From an uncultured Slackia sp. (GTDB lineage Bacteria; Actinomycetota; Coriobacteriia; Coriobacteriales; Eggerthellaceae), in assembly GCA_934646845.1 (NCBI GenBank), contig CAKUEV010000046.1:1-11233 (forward strand): a stretch of DNA of 11,233 nt. The letters run 5' to 3'. Made by a program: the position numbers and the translations under genes. Numbering within the stretch: position 1 is the first letter of the stretch; the number at the start of each line of letters is the position of its first letter. Under the pieces are notes generated by a model. The model was not told the DNA's origin. It searched no databases and was given only the letters and a program-made list of their open reading frames with translations. Of the stretch, positions 1-5,436 are shown one piece after another.

Positions 1-162
1 GGCATTAACGTTGACGAGGCGGGCAACCTGTGCGGCGATGCCGATTTCGACGCGATTGAGCCGATCGTCGACGCCATCACTCCCGTCCCGCGCGGCATTG
101 GCGGCGTGACCACGAGCATGCTCATGAAACACGTGGTGGAGGCTGCCGAAAAAACCTGCTAA
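1..162 (+). CDS. folD: FolD C-terminal fragment (methylenetetrahydrofolate dehydrogenase/cyclohydrolase)
   Basis: The last 53 codons of a gene whose start lies outside the window. FolD is a bifunctional cytoplasmic enzyme. It oxidises 5,10-methylene-tetrahydrofolate with NADP and hydrolyses the resulting methenyl form to 10-formyl-tetrahydrofolate for one-carbon metabolism. The visible piece reads [20 protein letters not shown] followed by [19 protein letters not shown]. This matches the family's C-terminal signature, in which a GDVDF stretch is followed by ITPVPGGVGPMT and an AMLLKN-type helix. Here the usual PVPGGVGPMT appears as [11 protein letters not shown], with an Arg where most members have Gly. 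The frame stays open to TAA at 160-162. The stop codon lies inside a palindromic hairpin (157-181), so the terminator-like structure overlaps the gene end. The identification rests on the short conserved tail only. Confidence 0.85.
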   Translation, partial: GINVDEAGNLCGDADFDAIEPIVDAITPVPRGIGGVTTSMLMKHVVEAAEKTC

Positions 163-181
163 ATGCTCGTAGCGTTTAGCA
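157..181 (+). terminator. Hairpin overlapping the folD stop, copy 1 of a recurring palindrome
   Basis: TGCTAAATGCT (157-167) pairs with AGCGTTTAGCA (171-181) around a 3-nt CGT loop, giving 11 bp with one G-U pair. Only a weak U-rich stretch (TGTCTTGTC) follows, so it is a poor classical terminator, although it sits exactly at the gene end. Its central 19 bases (160-178) recur as a perfect reverse complement at 4199-4217. Confidence 0.45.
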
Positions 182-204
182 TGTCTTGTCGGCGCGGTTA
201 GCCG

Positions 205-350
205 GCGGATGAGGCCGAGGGGCGTCCGCCGCAAATGCCCGCTCGGCTACCGCTCGCCTTTGGCTCGCTATGCGCCTCGCTGCGGTTTCCTGTTTTTAAG
301 GGGTATGAGAAACCGAGCATTCGCCGCGGACGCCTCTCGGCCCCATCCGC
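205..350. repeat. Large imperfect inverted repeat upstream of pstB
   Basis: The arm at 205-238 is the reverse complement of the arm at 317-350 at 30 of 34 positions, with a 78-base spacer. Within the spacer, CGGTTTC (283-289) can pair with GAAACCG (309-315). GCTCGG (241-246) can instead pair with CCGAGC (313-318), so the inner pairings compete. It could be a dispersed palindromic repeat, a decayed miniature element, or a structured leader/terminator. No transposase lies nearby, and no U-tract follows the right arm. Confidence 0.7.
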
Positions 351-388
351 GGCGATGCGGCACGCGTTGCGGCTGCTCCTTTTCCTTC

Positions 389-417
389 TTTACACAAATT
401 TTGCATGCGCCTAACGT
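389..417 (+). promoter_or_regulatory. Candidate Pho box upstream of pstB
   Basis: Three 7-mers start exactly 11 bp apart: TTTACAC (389), TTTGCAT (400) and CTAACGT (411), separated by AAAT and GCGC. An 11-bp direct-repeat period is the hallmark of PhoB/PhoP-class OmpR-family binding. The third unit differs by one base from CTGACGT of the stronger box before pstS, and the first nearly equals that box's first unit (TTTACCC). A possible -10 (TAAAGT, 437-442) lies downstream. The unit matches are loose, so this call leans on the period and on the match to the pstS box. Confidence 0.5.
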
Positions 418-478
418 CGAATGGGCCGCCCGTCCGTAAAGTTTCTTCTCGGTTTTAATTCGGGAAGAAAGGGCGCTC

Positions 479-1249
479 GTGGCCGAGGTTTCAAACGAAA
501 CGAAAATCGCGGTTTCAGACCTCGATTTGCACTATGGCGCGTTCCATGCGCTGCACGGCATAACGATGGACATGCCGCGCAATCAAATCACTGCGTTCAT
601 AGGCCCGTCGGGCTGTGGAAAGTCGACCTTCCTGCGCTGCCTCAATCGCATGAACGACACGATTGAAGGTTGCCGAGTCGAGGGTTCAGTCAAGCTCGAC
701 GGTCAAGAGCTCTATAGCAAAGAAACCGATGTCAACCTGCTCCGCAAGCGCGTTGGCATGGTGTTCCAAAAGGCGAACCCGTTCCCCATGAGTGTATACG
801 ACAATGTGGCGTTCGGTCCGCGAACCCATGGCGTCAAGGGCAAGGCCGAGCTCGACGAGGTTGTTGAAACCGCGCTTCGCAAGGCGGCGATTTTCGACGA
901 GGTGAAAGACCGTCTGAAGAAAAGCGCCCTCGCGCTTTCGGGCGGCCAGCAGCAGCGTTTGTGCATTGCCCGCGCGCTCGCGGTTGAGCCTGAAGTGCTG
1001 CTTATGGACGAGGCGACGAGTGCGCTCGACCCCATTTCCACGGGGCGCATCGAAGAGCTCGCCATTGAGCTCAAGCGCGATTATACGGTGGTCATGGTGA
1101 CCCACAACATGCAACAGGCCGCGCGCGTGAGTGACAAATGCGCATTCTTCCTGCTGGGCGATTTGATTGAATTCGACGACACCAAAACCCTTTTCGATTG
1201 CCCCAACGATAAGCGCACGGAAGACTACATCACGGGAAGGTTCGGCTAA
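479..1249 (+). CDS. pstB: Phosphate ABC transporter ATP-binding protein PstB
   Basis: The 256-aa ATPase powers high-affinity phosphate import through the PstC/PstA channel at the inner face of the membrane. All ABC motifs are present: Walker [10 protein letters not shown] (42-50), a Q-loop and PstB-type stretch [20 protein letters not shown] (95-114), the signature LSGGQQQR (153-160), Walker B LLMDE (174-178) and the H-loop His209. Length is normal for the family. The GTG start at 479 is preceded by AAAGGG at 468-473 and gives the expected N-terminus; no upstream ATG fits. One oddity is DEATSALDP after Walker B, where PstB proteins usually have DEPTSALDP or DEPCSALDP. Ala at this place is common in other ABC importers, so activity should be intact. 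phoU follows after 3 bases. The gene lies upstream of, and apart from, pstSCA, which is an unusual order. A candidate Pho box at 389-417 suggests phosphate control. Confidence 0.97.
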   Translation: MAEVSNETKIAVSDLDLHYGAFHALHGITMDMPRNQITAFIGPSGCGKSTFLRCLNRMNDTIEGCRVEGSVKLDGQELYSKETDVNLLRKRVGMVFQKANPFPMSVYDNVAFGPRTHGVKGKAELDEVVETALRKAAIFDEVKDRLKKSALALSGGQQQRLCIARALAVEPEVLLMDEATSALDPISTGRIEELAIELKRDYTVVMVTHNMQQAARVSDKCAFFLLGDLIEFDDTKTLFDCPNDKRTEDYITGRFG

Positions 1250-1252
1250 GCC

Positions 1253-1912
1253 ATGGCACGCACGGTATTGGATTCTCAACTGCAATTGCTCGATGCCCAG
1301 CTGCTGGTTATGGCGTCGTCGACGGAAGACGCCCTGCGCACGAGTATCGCGGCGCTTGCCGCCCGCGACGCCGAAGCGGCGAATGCGGTGGTCGATGGCG
1401 ACGACGACATCGACCACCAGGAACGCGAGGTCGAGGGTTTGTGCGTGAAGCTGCTGCTCACCCAGCAGCCCGTTGCGACCGATCTGCATCGCGTGTCGGC
1501 GGCGCTTAAAATCGCGGGCGATTTGGAGCGCATTGGCGACCAGGCGACCGACATCGCCGAAATTGCGCTCACCCTGCAAGGGGCGTTCGATGAGGAGCTC
1601 TCGGCGCATTTGCGCGAAATGGGCGATCGAGCCTGCATTATTCTGCATGATGCTACCGAGGCGTTCGTGGAACGCGATGTCGAACGCGCGCGTGCGACGA
1701 TTGGGGAAGATGCGCAGATCGACGCGCTTTTCGAAAGCGTGAAGGCCGATGTGGTGCGCGGCATTCAGGGCGAAGGCGGGGTTGCGTCGAACCTCGTCGA
1801 GGCGCTTATGCTCGCAAAATACCTTGAACGCGTGGGCGACCACGCCCAAAACATCGCCGAATGGGTAGAATACGCACTGACCGGCCGTTATAAAGGAGAG
1901 GTTCTCGGATGA
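1253..1912 (+). CDS. phoU: Phosphate transport regulator PhoU
   Basis: This 219-aa all-helical protein has the usual PhoU length. PhoU is a cytoplasmic regulator that binds metal clusters. It couples the state of the Pst transporter to the PhoR-class sensor kinase and keeps the Pho response off when phosphate is plentiful. The sequence shows the two tandem PhoU repeats, each with its E-R-x-G-D-x-x-x-(D/N)-I-A-E metal-binding motif: LERIGDQATDIAE (91-103) and LERVGDHAQNIAE (191-203). The start ATG lies 3 bases after the pstB stop, with GGAAGG inside the end of pstB as a rather distant ribosome site (12-nt spacer). The stop overlaps the start codon of the response-regulator gene (ATGA), which implies translational coupling. 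Its place between PstB and the two-component genes fits its known physical link to both. Confidence 0.96.
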   Translation: MARTVLDSQLQLLDAQLLVMASSTEDALRTSIAALAARDAEAANAVVDGDDDIDHQEREVEGLCVKLLLTQQPVATDLHRVSAALKIAGDLERIGDQATDIAEIALTLQGAFDEELSAHLREMGDRACIILHDATEAFVERDVERARATIGEDAQIDALFESVKADVVRGIQGEGGVASNLVEALMLAKYLERVGDHAQNIAEWVEYALTGRYKGEVLG

Positions 1913-2622
1913 TCTATTACCTCGAGGATGACGAACAAATTCGAAATTTGGCGCTTTATACGCTCGAGCAAACGGGCCATGCCACGCGTGGTTTTTCGCG
2001 CGCGTCAGAAATGGACATTGCGCTCGCGAGCGAGGTGCCCGATTTGTTCCTTCTCGACGTAATGCTTCCCGACGAAGACGGCATTTCGGTGCTCAAGCGC
2101 CTGCGCGTCGATGCGCGCACTGCCAACGTGCCCATCATGATGCTCACCGCGAAGTCGACCGAATTCGATACGGTCTGCGGGCTCGATGCGGGCGCCGACG
2201 ACTATTTGGCGAAGCCCTTCGGCATGATGGAACTCATTTCGCGCGTGAACGCGTTGCTGCGCCGCCACGAGCGCGATGTTCGGGCCGGCCAGCGCGAATC
2301 GGGCGCGGCGAGCGATGAGGATGTGCTTGAGGTGGGCCCCATCTGCTTGGATGTTGCCCGCTACCAGGTAACGGCGGCCGGCGCGGAGGTGCAGCTCACG
2401 CATAAGGAATTCGAGATGCTGCGCTACCTTATGGAGAATCGCGGTATCGTGGTGTCGCGCGACTTGCTACTCGACCGTGTGTGGGGTTACAGCATCGCGG
2501 GCGAAACCCGCACGGTTGACGCCCATGTGCAAACGCTGAGGAAGAAGCTTTCCGAGGCATGCCCCGAGGCGGCGTCGTATATCGAAACGGTGCGCGGCGT
2601 TGGCTACCGCCTGAAGGCGTAG
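1909..2622 (+). CDS. OmpR/PhoB-family response regulator of the phosphate system
   Basis: The 237-aa protein has an N-terminal receiver (about 1-120) and a C-terminal winged-helix DNA-binding domain (about 140-237). Receiver residues are all in place: acidic pair Asp7/Asp8, phospho-acceptor Asp50 in LLDVMLP, Thr80, and Lys102 in the AKPF motif. The C-terminal domain has LTHKEFEMLRYL (163-174), the recognition region RTVDAHVQTLRKKL (201-214) and the closing ETVRGVGYRLK hairpin. It is the functional counterpart of PhoB/PhoP/RegX3. The N-terminus (IYYLEDDEQIRNLALYTLE) and the GMMELISRV stretch look to me more like clostridial regulators than mycobacterial RegX3. ATG 1909 overlaps the phoU stop and is preceded by a strong AAAGGAG about 10 bases upstream. 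Likely targets are the 11-bp-period direct repeats before pstB and pstS. The partner kinase follows after 7 bases. Confidence 0.93.
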   Translation: MIYYLEDDEQIRNLALYTLEQTGHATRGFSRASEMDIALASEVPDLFLLDVMLPDEDGISVLKRLRVDARTANVPIMMLTAKSTEFDTVCGLDAGADDYLAKPFGMMELISRVNALLRRHERDVRAGQRESGAASDEDVLEVGPICLDVARYQVTAAGAEVQLTHKEFEMLRYLMENRGIVVSRDLLLDRVWGYSIAGETRTVDAHVQTLRKKLSEACPEAASYIETVRGVGYRLKA

Positions 2623-2629
2623 GCCGCCT

Positions 2630-4108
2630 ATGGTCGTAACCGCGGTTCCCGACGAGGAAAAAGCGTCCCCTGAAACTGAAAAGCCTGCGAGGCGAAAGCG
2701 CCCTTTCACGCACCACTCGCTCGCCCATAACGCGGCGGCGGCCATCATGGTCGCGACAACGGCGGTGGCGCTCGTGTGCGTCGTTGCTTTTGCCGCGGCT
2801 TCATACGCCACGCTCGACGCGCGCGCATCCGAGGGAATCACCGACGAATCCCATCGCTATGCTTCTTACATAGAGGCCGCCCAGCTCGATGGCGATGAAT
2901 TGCTCGACTTTCTTGATGAGCAGTCGGAACTTATGGGGAGCGACATGCGCGTCACGCTCATCGCGAGCGATGGCACGGTGCTTTTCGACAACGACGTGGC
3001 CGATGTGTCGACCCTCGAAAGCCATGCTGGTCGTCCTGAATTCGTTCAGGCGGAGATCAATGGCGAAAGCAGCGCGGGCCGCTATTCGGAAACCCTGCAA
3101 GAGGTCACGCTTTATCATTCCGTTCGCCTTCACAATGACGATGTGCTGCGTTTCGCCACTACGCAATCGAGCGTGTGGGGCATGATGCTGCATATGCTGG
3201 GGCCTTGCGCCGTGGTTGTGGCGCTCGCGCTTATCGCGGCGGCCGTAGGGTCGCGCTTTCTGGCGCAGGTCATTTCGACCGATCTTATGCGAATCGATTT
3301 GGATCGACCCCTTGAATCGGATGCGCCGATCGAGCTTGCCCCTTTGCTTACGCGGCTCGATGCGCAGCATAAGCGCCTCGAGGCCCAGGCGAGCGAGCGC
3401 CGCCAATACACGGCGAACGTGTCACACGAGCTCAAGACGCCGCTCACGGTTATTTCGGGTTATGCGGAAATCATCGCCGCCGGCATCGCGAAAGACGAAG
3501 ACGTGAGGTCGTTCGCGCACACCATCCACAGCGAATCGCAGCGCATGCGCAGCATGGTCGACGACATTATTTCGCTCTCGAAGCTCGATGACATGGGAAA
3601 AGGCGGCGCATCGGGCGATGATTTGGGCGTCGATATGAATCAGGGCGTCTCGCTCGAATCGCTTGCGAATGACGCGTGCGAGCGCTTGCGCCCTTATGCG
3701 GAAGACCACGCGGTGTCTCTCGCATGTGAGATTGAGCGCAGCGGCAACGAGCCCGTGGTTGTGCGCGGAAACACGCAGATTTTGAGCGAGATGGTGCGCA
3801 ACCTTGTTGAAAACGCGATTCGCTACAACGTTGAAGGTGGGCGTGCGCAGGTTGCAGTTATCGGAGCGGCTGACGGATCGGCCATCGTGCGCATGAGCGA
3901 TACGGGCATCGGCATTCCGCCGGAGCTTCGCGAGCGCGTGTTCGAGCGCTTCTATCGCGTCGACGAAAGCCGCTCGAAAGAAACGGGTGGCAGCGGATTG
4001 GGCCTCGCCATCGTCAAACACGCCGCGCAGGTGCATGGCGCGAAAATCACCGTGATGGGCAACGATCCCCAAGGCACGGTAATCGAAGTGCGCTTTCCGG
4101 TGAAATAG
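2630..4108 (+). CDS. phoR: PhoR-type membrane sensor histidine kinase
   Basis: The 492-aa kinase probably phosphorylates the regulator encoded just upstream. Residues 1-34 are cytoplasmic and basic. TM1 spans about 35-60, an extracytoplasmic sensor about 61-185, and TM2 about 186-212. A linker (213-256) precedes the DHp domain with the H-box NVSHELKTPL (phospho-acceptor His266). The ATPase domain has the N-box NLVENAIRYN (Asn395), DTGIGIPPE (424-432), the F-box FERFYRVDESRS (438-449) and GGSGLGLAIV (453-462). The sensor contains VTLIASDGTVLFDND, typical of the extracytoplasmic PAS/PDC fold of Gram-positive PhoR/WalK kinases. The stretch after TM2 (IDLDRP ... ELAPLLTRLDAQ) replaces a clear HAMP domain and resembles clostridial PhoR-like kinases. 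It lacks the cytoplasmic PAS expected in SenX3. The ribosome site is weak, so translation may depend on coupling. The gene is followed by an intrinsic terminator. Confidence 0.9.
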   Translation: MVVTAVPDEEKASPETEKPARRKRPFTHHSLAHNAAAAIMVATTAVALVCVVAFAAASYATLDARASEGITDESHRYASYIEAAQLDGDELLDFLDEQSELMGSDMRVTLIASDGTVLFDNDVADVSTLESHAGRPEFVQAEINGESSAGRYSETLQEVTLYHSVRLHNDDVLRFATTQSSVWGMMLHMLGPCAVVVALALIAAAVGSRFLAQVISTDLMRIDLDRPLESDAPIELAPLLTRLDAQHKRLEAQASERRQYTANVSHELKTPLTVISGYAEIIAAGIAKDEDVRSFAHTIHSESQRMRSMVDDIISLSKLDDMGKGGASGDDLGVDMNQGVSLESLANDACERLRPYAEDHAVSLACEIERSGNEPVVVRGNTQILSEMVRNLVENAIRYNVEGGRAQVAVIGAADGSAIVRMSDTGIGIPPELRERVFERFYRVDESRSKETGGSGLGLAIVKHAAQVHGAKITVMGNDPQGTVIEVRFPVK

Positions 4109-4121
4109 CCCATCGATCTTG

Positions 4122-4163
4122 AAAACCCGTTAAATGCTCGCAGCAGCGTTTAACAGGTTTTTT
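4122..4163 (+). terminator. Intrinsic terminator after the sensor-kinase gene, copy 2 of the palindrome
   Basis: GTTAAATGCT (4129-4138) pairs with AGCGTTTAAC (4145-4154) around a 6-nt loop, with one G-U pair. After a C/A mismatch the stem continues as AAAACC (4122-4127) with GGTTTT (4156-4161). A run of six T follows (4158-4163). This should end the pstB-phoU-regulator-kinase transcript and separate it from pstSCA. The A-run on the 5' side could also make it work in the other direction. Confidence 0.85.
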
Positions 4164-4197
4164 GCACTCCTGGCGTGTTCGCGGTTCGACCGACCTA

Positions 4198-4238
4198 TTA
4201 AACGCTACGAGCATTTAACAGGTGCGAGCGTTTAACAG
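4198..4238. repeat. Palindrome copy 3 plus a direct repeat in the pstS upstream region
   Basis: Bases 4199-4217 are the exact reverse complement of 160-178. In this orientation the plus strand has a C/A mismatch, while the minus strand has a G-U pair, so the RNA-competent strand is minus. The right half continues as a direct repeat: GAGCATTTAACAG (4209-4221) and GAGCGTTTAACAG (4226-4238), 17 bp apart. The copy lies just upstream of the Pho box. It may be an operator or a dispersed short palindromic repeat. Confidence 0.6.
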
Positions 4239-4249
4239 ACTGGGAATGC

Positions 4250-4289
4250 TTTACCCGTCTTTGACGTTGCCCTGACGTGAGCATGACGC
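4250..4289 (+). promoter_or_regulatory. Pho box of pstS: four units at 11-bp period
   Basis: The 7-mers TTTACCC (4250), TTGACGT (4261), CTGACGT (4272) and ATGACGC (4283) each begin 11 bp after the previous one, separated by 4-base spacers. The last three share TGACG exactly. Tandem 7+4 units are the arrangement bound by PhoB/PhoP-family regulators, and pstS is the classic target. A weak -10 candidate (CAAGAT, 4298-4303) lies 8 bp downstream of the last unit. That layout fits activation in which the box stands in for the -35, and implies a start near 4310. Confidence 0.78.
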
Positions 4290-4332
4290 GTGCCCTTCAA
4301 GATGAGAACCCATGGAAGGGAACCATCATCCG

Positions 4333-4338
4333 AAAGGA
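4333..4338 (+). promoter_or_regulatory. Ribosome-binding site fixing the pstS start
   Basis: AAAGGA lies 9 bases before ATG 4348. The earlier in-frame ATG at 4312 has no such site and would add 12 polar residues ahead of the signal peptide, so 4348 is preferred. Confidence 0.7.
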
Positions 4339-4347
4339 ACGCACATC

Positions 4348-5295
4348 ATGCAAAACTACTCAATGAGCCGCCGCCGCTTCCTCACCGTCGCGGGCAGCAC
4401 CGTTATTCTTGCCGGTCTGGGCGGCTTGGTTGGATGCTCGAGCAACTCCAATTCCGGCTCGGGCGATAATGCCGCTGCAACGACCGAGACCAAGGCGCTC
4501 GCGGGCTCCATTACCGCGGTCGGCTCCACCGCGCTTCAGCCGCTCGTTGAGGCCGCGGCCGAAAAGTTCCAAGCTGAAAACTCTGGCGTCACCATCACCG
4601 TGCAAGGCGGCGGCTCTGGCCAGGGCATTACGCAGATCGTGCAGGGCGCGGTGCAGATCGGCAACTCCGACGTGTTCGCCGAAGAAAAGCTCGACAACAA
4701 GTCCGATGCCGAAAAACTCACCGATAACAAGGTGTGCGTTGTGGGCATGGGCCCTGTGGTGAACAGCGAAGTTTCCATTGACGACATCAAGATGGACGAC
4801 CTGAAGAAAATCTTCACGGGCGAAATCACCAACTGGAAAGAGGTTGGCGGCCAGGACCTCGAGATCACGGTTATCAACCGCGCATCTGGTTCCGGCACGC
4901 GCGCGGTGTTCGAGAAGGCCGTGCTCAACGGCACCAAGGTGCCTGACAGCTTCAAGCCCCAGGAGCAGGATTCCTCGGGCACGGCGGCCAAGATGGTCAA
5001 AGACACCCCGGGCGCGATTTCCTACCTGGCGTTCTCTTACTACGACAGCAGCATCAAGGCGCTTTCCGTTGACGGCGTGAAGCCCGAAACCTCTACGGTC
5101 GAGACCAACGACTGGAAGATCTGGGCTTACGAGCACATGTACACCGCCAAGGATGCCGACGAGGCCACCCAGGCGTTCATCGACTTCATGATGAGCGACG
5201 AGGTCCAGGGCAGCCTGGTTTCCGAGAACGGCTACATCTCGGTTTCCGGCATGAAGGTTTCCCGCGACGCCGACGGCAATGTGACCAAGCTCTAA
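4348..5295 (+). CDS. pstS: Phosphate-binding lipoprotein PstS with a Tat-type signal
   Basis: The 315-aa extracytoplasmic solute-binding protein delivers phosphate to PstCA. The N-terminus carries a twin-arginine motif SRRRFL (7-12), a hydrophobic stretch and a lipobox LVGC with Cys30 as the lipid-anchored residue. A Ser/Asn/Gly-rich tether (about 31-45) follows. The mature part has the phosphate-binding loops seen in the family: GSTALQPL (59-66), GGGSGQG (87-93), GEITNWKEV (158-166), RASGSGTR (178-185) and PGAISYL (221-227). Length is usual for Gram-positive PstS. Codons look tuned for high expression: by hand count Ile is ATC in 12 of 17 cases here, against about 8 of 24 in pstA. A four-unit Pho box lies upstream, and an intrinsic terminator follows only 13 bases after the stop, so pstS is probably made in excess over pstCA. 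The alternative starts at 4312 and 4363 fit the ribosome site less well. Confidence 0.96.
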   Translation: MQNYSMSRRRFLTVAGSTVILAGLGGLVGCSSNSNSGSGDNAAATTETKALAGSITAVGSTALQPLVEAAAEKFQAENSGVTITVQGGGSGQGITQIVQGAVQIGNSDVFAEEKLDNKSDAEKLTDNKVCVVGMGPVVNSEVSIDDIKMDDLKKIFTGEITNWKEVGGQDLEITVINRASGSGTRAVFEKAVLNGTKVPDSFKPQEQDSSGTAAKMVKDTPGAISYLAFSYYDSSIKALSVDGVKPETSTVETNDWKIWAYEHMYTAKDADEATQAFIDFMMSDEVQGSLVSENGYISVSGMKVSRDADGNVTKL

Positions 5296-5308
5296 TTCGC
5301 GAAAATTC

Positions 5309-5341
5309 AGCCCGGCTGCACGTGGCGCGGTCGGGCTTTTT
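5309..5341 (+). terminator. Intrinsic terminator between pstS and pstC
   Basis: AGCCCG (5309-5314) pairs with CGGGCT (5332-5337). Weaker inner pairs (G-T, C-G) extend the stem, and five T follow (5337-5341). Lying inside the pstSCA unit, it should act as a partial terminator that leaves more pstS than pstCA message. Confidence 0.75.
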
Positions 5342-5372
5342 GCGCGTTCGGCGCAAGCTTGAAGGGCGCGAT

Positions 5373-5399
5373 GCCGAAGCGGCGGCTACTCGCTTCGGC
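5373..5399 (+). repeat. Perfect 9-bp hairpin in the pstC leader
   Basis: GCCGAAGCG (5373-5381) and CGCTTCGGC (5391-5399) are perfect reverse complements around a 9-nt loop, with no T-run after. It is not a terminator in the plus direction. It could protect or guide processing of the downstream pstCA message. Its presence argues that pstC starts after it, at GTG 5437, rather than at ATG 5359. Confidence 0.6.
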
Positions 5400-5436
5400 T
5401 CGGGCCCGCGTATGTTTGAAAGGCAGGTTTAAAGCA

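Larger units (their letters stand above)
163..478. other. Non-coding gap between folD and pstB
   Basis: This 316-base stretch holds no convincing gene. Open frames at 209-439 and 421-666 have Arg/Cys-rich compositions typical of GC-rich noise, and the second mostly overlaps pstB in another frame. The gap contains the end of the folD hairpin, a large imperfect inverted repeat (205-350), a candidate Pho box (389-417), a possible -10 (TAAAGT, 437-442) and the pstB ribosome-binding site (AAAGGG, 468-473). Confidence 0.7.

Noticed and set aside
209..666. Two short plus-strand open frames before and into pstB (76 and 81 codons)
   Set aside because: Their composition is Arg/Cys/Pro-rich and unlike any family. 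One lies over the inverted repeat, and the other overlaps pstB out of frame. Neither has a convincing ribosome site.
686..1849. 387-codon minus-strand open frame opposite pstB and phoU
   Set aside because: It is antisense to two well-supported genes. Long antisense frames are expected in GC-rich DNA, and the translation shows no domain.
4312..4347. ATG 4312 as the pstS start
   Set aside because: It lacks a ribosome site, lies almost at the predicted transcription start, and adds 12 residues ahead of a normal Tat lipoprotein signal.
5359..5436. ATG 5359 as the pstC start
   Set aside because: It would translate through the perfect 9-bp hairpin and give an odd Arg-rich N-terminus. GTG 5437 gives a family-typical length.
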